A stretch of DNA of 9,982 nt from Myxococcales bacterium (GCA_004554395.1 SFMP01000152.1:1-9982); one strand, 5' to 3'. Numbered from the stretch's first letter, positions 1 through 8,400 are shown. Notes: a model not told the origin generated them from the sequence alone. Program-made: numbers and translations.

Positions 1-119
1 AAGCAGAAATGGCTTCGTCGATAGCCCGCAATCTCATCGCCATGAGCATGCCAGAAAGCGACATTGCCAAAGCAACTGGGCTTTCGATCGATGAAGTCCA
101 AGCGCTTATGGCTGGTTGA
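1..119 (+). CDS. Rpn-family recombination-promoting nuclease / putative transposase, C-terminal fragment
   Basis: Only the last 38 residues are inside the window (first full codon at position 3, stop TGA at 117-119). They read ...SSIARNLIAMSMPESDIAKATGLSIDEVQALMAG. The pattern 'IARNL(L/I)..G(L/M)....IA.(A/V)TGLS.(E/D)E(I/V)..L' is the small helical tail that I know from Rpn-type PD-(D/E)XK nuclease/transposase proteins, where it follows the nuclease domain. The catalytic part lies upstream and cannot be checked, so activity and completeness are unknown. In the family, the nuclease acts on DNA and promotes RecA-independent recombination in E. coli; copies are usually scattered through accessory regions. 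The gene is closed 60 bp downstream by an intrinsic terminator. An unrelated helix-turn-helix-like tail is the main alternative, because the fragment is short. Confidence 0.7.
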   Translation, partial: AEMASSIARNLIAMSMPESDIAKATGLSIDEVQALMAG

Positions 120-178
120 TCCGAGGTGAGATGTAAAAAAAAGCCAATTTTGAATGAAAAACGATCGTAAATGGTTAT

Positions 179-206
179 AAAGAGCGCCCCTTGAGCGCTC
201 TTTTTT
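179..206 (+). terminator. Rho-independent terminator of the Rpn-like gene
   Basis: A perfect inverted repeat AGAGCGC (181-187) and GCGCTCT (195-201) has a 7-nt loop CCCTTGA. It extends by two A-T pairs to 179-203 and runs into a T6 tract (201-206). It lies 60 bp after the stop codon at 119. Stem, loop and T run are all as expected for an intrinsic terminator on the + strand. No T tract follows on the other strand, so it looks unidirectional. Confidence 0.85.
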
Positions 207-598
207 GGGTCTTTGCGAGTGGAATTCGCTCGAAGATTGGAAAAATGGGCTCATTGGCGTATGAGCGCGGGCGCACTTTGCGTATCGATGGCTATCGACG
301 CCTTGGCGCTAGGCGTCTTGATGGCTTGGGCGCACGAAGTTCGCCATCAGCATCTTGCGTAAGGGGGCGTGCATAGGCTCATTGGCGCACGAAGTGCGCC
401 ATATTCCCCACCCCCTGCGTAAGGGGGCGCGCGGAGCGCGGCGGGGGTACGTCGAGGGGGTAGCGGCGTATGGGCGGAGCCCATAGACGCTCAGGGGGAG
501 ACTTCCCCCTCCCCCAAAAAAAGCACAAACAACGATATGATTCAGGATTGGTGCCCAAAGGCAAGCCCTTGGGGCAATGGATTTCGATAACAGAAGGC
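207..598. repeat. GC-rich, hairpin-rich intergenic region upstream of the activase gene
   Basis: I see no convincing gene here; short open frames only follow the repeats. The stretch is a chain of small inverted repeats: GCTCAT/ATGAGC (249-266), GACGCC/GGCGTC (297-317), TGGCGCAC-GAA-GTGCGCCA (383-401), CGCGC-GGA-GCGCG (428-440), TATGGGC-GGA-GCCCATA (469-485) and AGGGGGA-GACT-TCCCCCT (493-510). Three of these have loops of exactly three bases. There are also direct repeats: GGCGCACGAAGTKCGCCAT occurs at 329-347 and 384-402, and TGCGTAAGGGGGCG at 356-369 and 416-429. Nearly all of this lies between 249 and 510; the last ~90 bp before the activase start look ordinary and hold only its leader. 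No clear sigma-70 promoter could be picked out. Confidence 0.7.
592..597 (+). promoter_or_regulatory. Ribosome binding site deciding the activase start
   Basis: AGAAGG ends 7 nt before the ATG at 605, normal spacing. For the ATG at 599 the same motif would be only one base away, which is too close. This favours 605 as the start (MTKRYIGIDVG...). It also rules out extension further upstream into the hairpin-rich region, even though the frame stays open back to 470. Confidence 0.6.
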
Positions 599-604
599 AT
601 GACA

Positions 605-3600
605 ATGACAAAACGGTATATCGGCATCGACGTAGGCGCAGAAACGCTCAAAGTCGTCGAGTTGCGCGACGAAGACGGCAAGTGTTCGATCGCCTCGAAA
701 CAACGCATTTCCCACCACAAAGACCCAAAGGCGGCACTGCGTGGCGTGCTCTCGGCGATGTCGTACGAGACGATCGATGCGATAGGCGTCTGTGGGCGGC
801 TTGGGCGCATGTTTAAGGTGATGCAAATCCCCGATAAATTGGCGCGCGCCGAGGGATTTCGGTTTTTGGTCGACGATGAGCCGGCGACGATCGTTTCGAT
901 TGGGTCGCATGGGTTTTCGGTGCTGGAATTGCGCGACAAGACGCACGAAGTTTACCGCGAGAATACGCGTTGTAGCCAAGGGACTGGGAACTTTTTGATG
1001 CAACTCGTCGAGCGATTTGGAATGACGGTCGAAGAGGCGAGTCGTTTGTGCGAGGATGTGACGGAGCCGGCGCCGCTGTCGGGGCGATGCCCGGTGATTC
1101 TCAAGACCGATATGACGCACTTGGCAAATGCAGGGCAGAGTCATGCGCGCATCGTGGCTGGGCTCTACGATGCCGTGTGCGAAAATGTTCAGGTTCTCAT
1201 CAAGCCGGCGCTCTGCCCGCATCGCATGTTGTTGACGGGTGGCGTGATGCAAAGCGTGCGCATTCAGAACCACTTTGCGAAGTTTTGCGAAAAGAACGAT
1301 TTTGAACGGCTCAGTTTGCCCGATGATTTGGGGCTTTATATCGATGCGATTGGGTGTGCGCGGTTGGCGGCCTCGCACAATGCCAAGCCGTGTGCGGCGT
1401 TCGACGACGTCTTTTCGGTCGTGACCGAGAAACGCATCGAGCACATCGATAATATTGCGGCGTCGCTCAAGCGCGTTCGGCGCATCCCCAAGCCCGAATT
1501 GCCGACGGCTCAGAGTCGCCCCAATGCGCGGATTATCTTGGGCTACGACATGGGATCGACGGGATCGAAAGTCGTCGCCATCGATGCCGATGCAGGCGAT
1601 ATGCTTTGGGATGCCTATGAAAACACGAAGGGCAACCCGATTGGCGCCGCTCAAGACCTCACGCGGCAGTTTTTGGCGTCGGAATGGGCGAAGAATCCCG
1701 TCGTCGCCGTCGGTGCAACGGGATCGGGGCGCGAAATCGTCGGGTCGCTGTTGAGCGTTTGTTATACGGCGACGCCTGTGTATATTCTGAACGAAATCGC
1801 CGCTCATGCCGAAGGCGCTGTGTCGTATGATTCGAGAGTCGATACGATATTCGAAATTGGTGGGCAAGATGCGAAATATATTCGGATCGATGGCGGTAGG
1901 GTTATCGATGCAGCGATGAACGAAGCGTGTTCGGCGGGAACGGGATCGTTTATCGAAGAGCAAGGCAAGCGATTCCAAGGCGTCAAAGACGTGCGCGATT
2001 TGGCTCGCATTGCCCAAAACGCTGATTGCGCATGCTCGCTGGGGCAGCATTGCTCGGTCTTTATGGCAGAAATCATCGACGAAGCCGTCGCCTCGGGCGA
2101 AAGACAAGAAAACATCATCGCCGGCATCTACGATTCGATTATTCAGAACTACCTCAATCGCGTGAAAGGTAGCCGAACGGTTGGGCAAGTCATCTTTTGC
2201 CAAGGCATGCCCTTTGCGAGCGATGCTTTGGCGGCGGCTGTTGCTCGCCGCACGGGGAGCGAAGTCATCGTGCCGCCGAATCCTGGCACGATTGGGGCAC
2301 AAGGCATTGCGCTATTGGCGCGCCGATACAAAGTCCAAGGCAACCCCGATTTGCCCGCGCTCGATATGTCGCGGTTTTTGGGAGCCGAAATCCTCAAAAA
2401 AGATACGTTTGTTTGTGCCTCGAATAAGGGTTGCGGCGGCGCGGGCAACAAATGCCGCATCGATCGCATCTTGACGCGCCTCGAGGGCAAGGAATCGCGC
2501 TTTACATGGGGCGGCGGATGCTCGCTCTATGATAAGGGCACCGGGCGCATCAAACTCCCCGATCGCGCGCCCGATCCCTTCCGCGCTCGCGATGAGCGCG
2601 TCGAAGAGCTCATCGCCAACTTGCCCAAAAACGATGGCGCACCGCTCATCGCCATGAGCGAAGAGTTTACGCTCAAAGGGCTCATTCCCTTCTTTGCGAC
2701 GATTTTGGCACAATTGGGGTTCCGGCTCGACATCTTCCGCCGCGCCGATCAATCGATCCTCAAACGCGGTATCGAAGAGGCCAATATCCCGTTCTGCGCA
2801 CCGATGCAGCTCTTCCACGGGATTACGGCAAATCTCCTCGATAGAAAGCCCGATATCTTGTTCCAGCCCATGCTCTTGAGCACGCCCGCCATGCAAGACG
2901 AAGACCGATCGGTTCTTTGCCCCATCGTCCAAGCCGCGCCCAAGATGAATTATTGGGATGCCAAATCGGCGCACGCCGAGGCGCTCAAGGCGACGCGGTT
3001 TTTCTCGCCGATTATCGATTTCCAACCCGGCGGACTCGATTCCGAGCAGTTCAAAAAGACGTGCCATCAGATGGTCGCTCAATTGCTCGAAAGCTCCGAA
3101 AAAGACGTCGCCGCGCGATTCGAAGACGCCTTCGAAAAAGCACTCCAAGCGCAACGCGAATACGACGAGGCCCTGTTGGCCAGCGGCGACGAAGCCCTAG
3201 CCTATTGCCAAGCGCACGATATTCCCGCCGTCGTCGTCCTCGGGCGCACCTATACGATTTATAATAAGGTGCTCAATTCAAACGTTCCGGCGATTTTGCG
3301 CGAACAAGGTGCGATTGCCATCCCCATCGACGCCTACCGACTCGGTTCCGATGTGCCCATGTTCCATTCGATATTCTGGGGCTACGGACAGCGCAATTTG
3401 CGCGCCGCTCACCAAGTTCGCCGCATGAAAAACGTCTACGCCGTCTGGTGCTCGAACTACGCCTGCGGCCCCGACTCGTTCACGCTCCACTTCTACAATT
3501 ATATTATGGAAGGGAAGCCATACGCCGTCATCGAAACCGATGGTCACTCGGGCGATGCAGGCACGCGAACGCGCATCGAAGCCTTTTTGCACTGCGTCCG

Positions 3601-4999
3601 CGAGCACATCGACAAAGGCGGCGAATTGGGCAAGCCAAACGAATTCTTGTCGATCGAAGAAAAGAACGTGTCGTTGTTGCGAGCCGGACGCGAGGGCAAG
3701 ACGATCATCATTCCGCGACTAGGGCCAGGGGCTCGAACGCTTGCTGCAGGCTTGCGCGGGCTAGGCTACAAAGCCGAGGCCATGGCCGTGCCGACGCGAA
3801 AAACACTCGCCATCGGGCGCAAATATACATCGGGAAAAGAATGCGTCCCCATGACGATTACACTCGGATCGCTCATCGAACGCGTGACCGAAGACCCCGA
3901 TGCCAAGCGCGAATTCGCATTTCTCATGCCCGCTGGGCGCGGCCCCTGCCGCTTCGGCAACTACAATCTGCTTCATAAGATTACTCTCGAGCGACTCGGG
4001 CTCGACAATCGCGTCGACGTTTGGTCGCCCTCCGACAACAATTACTTCGAAGGCATTCCCGGCGGAACCGTCGCACTCGCCTATTGCGGCTTCGTCGCCG
4101 CCGACATCTTGCTCTCGATGCGCTACGATGCGCGACCCGCCGAAATCCAGCCCGGTGCCGTCGATGCTCTCTACGAAAAACTCGCCAATGAACTCGACGA
4201 TTTGCTCGAAGCTCAAGCCGCCAAAGACGGTTCCGTCGCCGCTGCCGCACGCGAAATCGCACTCAAGCGATTCTATGGGCTCAAAAAGTTCCTCGCCGAC
4301 GCCGCCACCGCTTTCAAAGCGATAAGCCGCCCCGGCGATCTCCCCACCGTTCTCGTCACCGGCGAAATCTACGTCCGCTGCGACCCATTCGCCAACGACT
4401 TCGTCATCGATCAAATCCAAAAACGCGGCATCCGCGTCAAACTCGCACCGTTCTATGAATGGCTCGATTATCAAGAATACATTAACACACAAGTCGGCAT
4501 TCCACAGACATGGGCGTCGTGGTTCTCGGCAAAACTCCAACTCTTCATCCTCGAAACGCTCTTCAACACGGCGGCAAAAATCATGGGCTGGGGGCACCTC
4601 GCGCGCGCCAAAGACCAACTCGCCGTTGCCGAAGACTACGTCCGATACCAACTCGAAGGCGAAGCCGGACTCACCCTGGGCGGCGGCATCTACGAGTGGA
4701 CACACCACGAAATCGACGCCGTCATGTCGCTCGGCCCTCATGAATGCATGCCATCGAAAATCGCCGAAGCGCAATTCTTCCACGTCGCCGAAGACATGGG
4801 GCTCTACTCCAACACGCTCCACCTCAACGGCGACCCCGTCGACCCCGTCGTCATCGAAAACTTCGTCTACGAAGTCAAAGAACGTTTCGCCACGCGCGAT
4901 GCCCGCCGCGCCGCCCACCCCGTCGCTCCAACGACGACAGGCGACGTCGCCAAAGGCATTCTCAAAGAATTGATTCGCGGTTTGCCAAAGCGTTCATAA
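605..4999 (+). CDS. Acyl-CoA dehydratase activase fusion protein (double activase, DUF2229, HgdB-like), 1464 aa
   Basis: This is a multidomain BadF/BadG/BcrA/BcrD-type protein, probably cytoplasmic and oxygen-sensitive. Relatives use ATP hydrolysis to push electrons from a [4Fe-4S] activase onto a dehydratase/reductase or double-cubane-cluster protein; the substrate of the fused giants is not established. Domains: activase I about 1-265, activase II about 308-575 (GYDMGSTGSK at 313-322, GATGSGR at 370-376, IGGQDAK at 418-424). Each module keeps the cysteine pair expected to hold a dimer-bridging cluster: C123 and C162 in I, C442 and C483 in II. A cysteine-rich linker (C604, C610, C617, C639) leads into a DUF2229-type segment (about 640-830; NIPFCAPM with C731). 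An HgdB/BcrC-like region follows (about 860-1430) with CSNYACGPDSF (C949, C954), KECVPM (C1080), GPCRFGNYN (C1115) and HECMPSK (C1381). The length is within the usual range for such fusions as I know them. Start 605 is chosen by its Shine-Dalgarno site and because the activase fold begins at once. Odd point: activase I has degenerate ATP-binding motifs. No dehydratase subunit lies nearby. Family call is very sure; the biological reaction is unknown. Confidence 0.93.
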   Translation: MTKRYIGIDVGAETLKVVELRDEDGKCSIASKQRISHHKDPKAALRGVLSAMSYETIDAIGVCGRLGRMFKVMQIPDKLARAEGFRFLVDDEPATIVSIGSHGFSVLELRDKTHEVYRENTRCSQGTGNFLMQLVERFGMTVEEASRLCEDVTEPAPLSGRCPVILKTDMTHLANAGQSHARIVAGLYDAVCENVQVLIKPALCPHRMLLTGGVMQSVRIQNHFAKFCEKNDFERLSLPDDLGLYIDAIGCARLAASHNAKPCAAFDDVFSVVTEKRIEHIDNIAASLKRVRRIPKPELPTAQSRPNARIILGYDMGSTGSKVVAIDADAGDMLWDAYENTKGNPIGAAQDLTRQFLASEWAKNPVVAVGATGSGREIVGSLLSVCYTATPVYILNEIAAHAEGAVSYDSRVDTIFEIGGQDAKYIRIDGGRVIDAAMNEACSAGTGSFIEEQGKRFQGVKDVRDLARIAQNADCACSLGQHCSVFMAEIIDEAVASGERQENIIAGIYDSIIQNYLNRVKGSRTVGQVIFCQGMPFASDALAAAVARRTGSEVIVPPNPGTIGAQGIALLARRYKVQGNPDLPALDMSRFLGAEILKKDTFVCASNKGCGGAGNKCRIDRILTRLEGKESRFTWGGGCSLYDKGTGRIKLPDRAPDPFRARDERVEELIANLPKNDGAPLIAMSEEFTLKGLIPFFATILAQLGFRLDIFRRADQSILKRGIEEANIPFCAPMQLFHGITANLLDRKPDILFQPMLLSTPAMQDEDRSVLCPIVQAAPKMNYWDAKSAHAEALKATRFFSPIIDFQPGGLDSEQFKKTCHQMVAQLLESSEKDVAARFEDAFEKALQAQREYDEALLASGDEALAYCQAHDIPAVVVLGRTYTIYNKVLNSNVPAILREQGAIAIPIDAYRLGSDVPMFHSIFWGYGQRNLRAAHQVRRMKNVYAVWCSNYACGPDSFTLHFYNYIMEGKPYAVIETDGHSGDAGTRTRIEAFLHCVREHIDKGGELGKPNEFLSIEEKNVSLLRAGREGKTIIIPRLGPGARTLAAGLRGLGYKAEAMAVPTRKTLAIGRKYTSGKECVPMTITLGSLIERVTEDPDAKREFAFLMPAGRGPCRFGNYNLLHKITLERLGLDNRVDVWSPSDNNYFEGIPGGTVALAYCGFVAADILLSMRYDARPAEIQPGAVDALYEKLANELDDLLEAQAAKDGSVAAAAREIALKRFYGLKKFLADAATAFKAISRPGDLPTVLVTGEIYVRCDPFANDFVIDQIQKRGIRVKLAPFYEWLDYQEYINTQVGIPQTWASWFSAKLQLFILETLFNTAAKIMGWGHLARAKDQLAVAEDYVRYQLEGEAGLTLGGGIYEWTHHEIDAVMSLGPHECMPSKIAEAQFFHVAEDMGLYSNTLHLNGDPVDPVVIENFVYEVKERFATRDARRAAHPVAPTTTGDVAKGILKELIRGLPKRS

Positions 5000-5090
5000 T
5001 GGGGCTTTTTTGGCTTCGCTATTGCGCCCTTTGGGCACAATACGCTTCGCCTATCGCGCTATTGCCCTTTGGGCAATACGCGCTCTTGTC

Positions 5091-5125
5091 GCCCGCATTG
5101 CCCTTTGGGCAATACGGGCTTTTTT
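5091..5125 (+). terminator. Intrinsic terminator candidate for the activase gene
   Basis: GCCCG (5091-5095) pairs with CGGGC (5115-5119). Inside it, after one C/A mismatch, ATTGCCC (5097-5103) pairs with GGGCAAT (5107-5113) around a TTT loop. A T6 run (5120-5125) follows directly. A 12-bp, GC-rich, one-mismatch stem plus T tract fits a Rho-independent terminator about 90 nt after the activase stop. It straddles the junction of the two 86-bp repeat copies. Confidence 0.65.
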
Positions 5126-5168
5126 GGCTTCGCTATTGCGCCCTTTGGGCACAATACGCTTCGCCTAT

Positions 5169-5203
5169 CGCGCTATTGCCCTTTGGGCAATACGCGCTCT
5201 TTT
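5169..5203 (+). terminator. Second terminator-like hairpin at the end of the tandem repeat
   Basis: CGCG (5169-5172) pairs with CGCG (5193-5196), a single C is bulged (5173), and TATTGCCC (5174-5181) pairs with GGGCAATA (5185-5192) around TTT. The tail is CTCTTTT (5197-5203). The copy of the same hairpin 114 bp upstream (5055-5082) is followed by CTCTTGTC, a poorer T tract, so only this copy looks like a possible terminator. It would be a backup to the one at 5091-5125. Confidence 0.4.
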
Positions 5204-5478
5204 GGCTTCGCCATTGCCGTGGTCAGATACCATACGCAAGTATTTGAAATTGCGAAGAAAAAATCCTATTTTGCGCCCGAGCTTTGGTCTTTGATGGCAA
5301 TTGCCATCGCAAAGCGGGCGATGCGTATTTTGCGCAGCAAAATAGCGTCGCAAACGGCGGCGTATAGAGCCCCCGCAGAGGGGCGATATAGCCGCGTAGC
5401 GGGCGTATCGAGGCGCGAGCCGAGATAGCCCGATTCCCAATCGATATTAGGTATTTTTGGATTTTGATATAGTCTCAT
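5204..5478. other. Intergenic region with palindromes, no gene
   Basis: I see no supported gene. It contains a perfect 16-bp palindrome GATGGCAATTGCCATC (5293-5308) and a hairpin TATTTTGC-GCA-GCAAAATA (5326-5344) with a 3-nt loop. A GC-rich stretch (about 5350-5425) follows with small inverted repeats such as GCCCC/GGGGC and CCGC-GTA-GCGG, in the style of the region at 249-510. The last ~35 bp (about 5440-5478) turn AT-rich just before the lipoprotein start and probably hold its promoter, but I could not fix -35 and -10 boxes. Confidence 0.5.
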
Positions 5479-5484
5479 AGGAGG
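5479..5484 (+). promoter_or_regulatory. Ribosome binding site of the DUF4215/fibro-slime lipoprotein
   Basis: AGGAGG, a full match to the anti-Shine-Dalgarno consensus, lies 5 nt before the ATG at 5490. This fixes the start directly in front of a lipoprotein signal peptide. Confidence 0.85.
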
Positions 5485-5489
5485 ACGAA

Positions 5490-8400
5490 ATGGAACGGCG
5501 ATGGTGGGGGGCGGTACTCATAGCGTGTGCTTTTGCAATAGCAGGCTGTAGCGACGACTCGACGGTGGCGGGATCGGAGCCCAAAGACGTGGGATCGCCG
5601 TGTGTAGACGATTCCGAATGCGCGTCGGGGAAATGTGTGGCGGGCGTCTGTGAGGTCGAAGATAACATCGGCGAAAAACTCGCCGATGGTGCGCCGTGTA
5701 GTGCCAATGCGCAGTGTGCCTCGGGCGTGTGTGCCGATGGAACGTGTGGCGCAAAGCCGCCAAAGGTCGTCGGCGATGGCAGCATCGGGGCGGTGTGCGA
5801 AAAAGACGATGATTGCAATTCGAAAAAGTGCCGAGATGAAATATGCTATGCCTCGAAAATTGACCCAGGCAAATTGGGCGACCCCTGCGGTAGTTCGCCC
5901 GATTGCGCCTCGCAGTTGTGCTACAACGGTAAGTGCGTGACGTCGATTTGCGGCAATGGCGAAATCGAAGAAGGCGAGGCGTGCGACGATGGAAATGCGG
6001 TTTCGGGCGATGGTTGCTCGGCCGATTGTAAGACGATCGAAGAAGGGTATACGTGCCCAGCGCCGGGCTACGATTGCATACACAAAAGCTGTGGCAATGG
6101 CGAAGTCGAAGAAGGCGAGGCGTGCGACGACGGCATATTTAACGATGATTACGGGTTCGGAAAATGTAGTAAGGCTTGTAAGACTGCGCATTATTGTGGC
6201 GATGGTTTGCTCGATAAAGTCGACCGCGACAGCGGAGAACAATGCGACAATGGGCAAGATAATAAATCGCGCGATACGGCCGAATACGACGTTTGTACTA
6301 TCGATTGCAAACGCGTGAATTATTGCGGCGATGGCACCGTGAACGGCGATGAGGTGTGCGACGACGGAAACGACGAAGACGGCGACGGTTGCTCGAGCAA
6401 GTGCAAGATCGAAATCGGATGGAACTGCCGCAAGGGCAGCGATGGCAAATCGATTTGCACGGAAATAGCTTGTGGCAATGGCAAAGTCGAGCCCGATCTC
6501 GGCGAATCGTGCGACGACGGCAACCGAAATTCGGGCGATGGTTGCTCGGCAAATTGCCACAGCGAATCGGGATGGGATTGTACAAAGACCGACGACTCGG
6601 GCAAGAGTATATGCACGAAGACGTGTAGCAATGGCAAAATCGAACCCGAATTTGGCGAGGCGTGCGACGATGGAAATTCGACCGATGACGATGGGTGTTC
6701 GAGTTCGTGCAAAGTCGAAGCTGGGTATCAGTGTGTCGTGCCCAATGGCGCGACGGCATCGGTGTGTTATGCTCGCATTTGCGGCGATGGCATCGTCGCC
6801 GGCGACGAATCGTGCGACGACGGAAATACGACCGATGGCGACGGTTGCTCGAGCAAGTGCAAACGCGAATCCGGCTATCATTGCCCTGTGACTGGTGGCG
6901 CATGCGAAAAAGACGTCTGCGGCGATGGCATCGTGACGGGCGACGAATCTTGCGACGAAGGCAATGCGACGACGACCGACGGTTGTGTCAATTGCCAAAT
7001 TCAGCCCGGCTGGGAGTGCTTAACGCCGGGTGCGCCGTGTACACAGACGGCTGTTTGCAGCGATGGCAAGCTCCAAGGCATTGAAGAATGCGACGAGGGC
7101 GAAAAGAATAAAACTGCAGGATGCGTCAATTGCGTCATAACAAATGGTTGGCGTTGCCCCAAGGCCGGAGAAGCTTGTGTTCAGGGCAAATGCGGCGATG
7201 GCATCGTCGACAAGGGCGAGTCGTGCGACGACGGCAACGACATCGCCGGCGACGGTTGTAGCCCCGATTGCAAAATCGAACCGATATTTGAGTGCAAAGG
7301 CGTGACCTGTCGCCCGATCTGCGGCGATGGCTTGACGTTGACCGAGGCTGGCGAAGAATGCGACGACGGCAATAACATTGCCGGCGACGGCTGTAGTCCC
7401 GATTGCAAAGTCGAAAAAGGATATACGTGTAAAGCTCCTGGCCCGACACAAGATTTCCCCCCATATATCGATTTGCCAATTACATATCGCGATTTCTTGC
7501 GATATAGCGACGACAGTGGATACGAGCGTTATGTATCTCCAACTATCCAGACGGCTTATGTGACGCAAGATCTCTACGCTAGTTTGCCCGATTCGTGCAA
7601 GGGTACGAAAAATGGATATCGCACGGATTATCCGCTCGTGGTTGGGCGTCCTAGCCCGGATTTCCGATCGTATTGCCCCGCTTCGAACTGCGAAGGCGCC
7701 GTGAAAGATGACCTCGACATCGACGGAAAACCCGCATTGAATTCACCCGATAAGATTAAGAAAGCTCCGAGCGGAAGTGAGGGAATTACTTGCAAGAAAT
7801 TATACACATGTCCAGAAGTTTTCAAATGGTGGTATAAAGACGTCCCAGGTTTGAACAAGCGTTATGAATCGACGTTGAGACTGAATCATAAAGGTGCCGG
7901 CACGTATCAGTTTAGCAGTGATTCCTTCTTGCCATTGAAGGGAATCAAAGACGTCGACGGCGGTGTCGGGTTTACGCAAATTCTCGCAGAGAATTATGGC
8001 GAATTTACGTCGGAGTTCCATACGTATTTCAAATACAAAGGTGGCGAAACGTTGACATTTGATGGCGACGACGACGTCTGGGTCTTCTTCAATCGAAAAC
8101 TCGCCGTCGATATCGGTGGCATTCACCCTAAATGGGAAAAAAGCATTACACTCGATGCGAATACGGCCAAGACAAAATTTGGCATGTACCCCGGTGGTAT
8201 ATATCCGCTCGATATGTTCCATGCCGAACGATGCCTCGGTGGATCGTCGTTTAAATTGACATTGACGGGCTTTGTACAAATGGGCAAATCGACGTGTAGC
8301 ACGGCTTGTGGCGATGGCATCGTCGCCGGCGCAGAAGAATGCGACATCGAAGGGCATGTCGACGACGAAGTCGCGAGAAAGGCTGGATGCGTGAATTGCG

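Larger units (their letters stand above)
5002..5203. repeat. Tandem intergenic repeat: 86-bp perfect direct repeat, period 114 bp, with five short hairpins
   Basis: Positions 5002-5087 are identical to 5116-5201. Each copy carries two hairpins, and a fifth sits in the spacer. The hairpins are of two types: ATTGCCC-TTT-GGGCAAT (5061-5077, 5097-5113, 5175-5191) and ATTG-c-GCCC-TTT-GGGC-a-CAAT with one mismatched pair (5021-5041, 5135-5155). Frames on the + strand stay open through the array and would encode repetitive Leu/Phe/Trp/Tyr-rich peptides. They lack a ribosome binding site and follow the DNA repeat, so I do not call a gene. The array begins two bases after the activase stop codon and may serve as its 3' end. 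Confidence 0.85.

Noticed and set aside
191..376. 61-codon open frame just after the Rpn-like gene
   Set aside because: Its start lies inside the terminator hairpin, there is no ribosome binding site, and the rest is the hairpin-rich repeat region.
1..510. Insertion sequence or transposon around the Rpn-like gene end
   Set aside because: No terminal inverted repeats with target duplications could be recognised, and the upstream part of the element, if any, is outside the window.
470..604. N-terminal extension of the activase to the ATG at 470
   Set aside because: The extra residues match nothing in the family, come partly from hairpin DNA, and lack a ribosome binding site, whereas 605 has AGAAGG at normal spacing and starts right at the activase fold.
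542..2302. Long antisense open frame (586 codons) opposite the activase gene
   Set aside because: It mirrors the codon bias of the sense gene (few sense codons that make reverse stops), its translation is rich in Arg/His and low-complexity, and the sense frame encodes an unmistakable conserved protein. The same holds for antisense frames at 2312-3154 and 3761-4918.
5002..5203. CRISPR array
   Set aside because: The repeated unit is 86 bp with hairpins inside and there is only one 28-bp spacer-like gap, which itself contains the same hairpin. No cas genes are in view.
4744..5294. Open frames running through the tandem repeat at 5002-5203
   Set aside because: The peptides repeat only because the DNA repeats; they overlap the activase end, have no ribosome binding site and contain no recognisable domain.
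5475..6998. Long antisense open frame (507 codons) opposite the lipoprotein gene
   Set aside because: Its Ala/Ile/Val-rich periodic sequence is simply the reverse reading of the DUF4215 repeat codons; no ribosome binding site or known domain. The same applies to 7800-8789.
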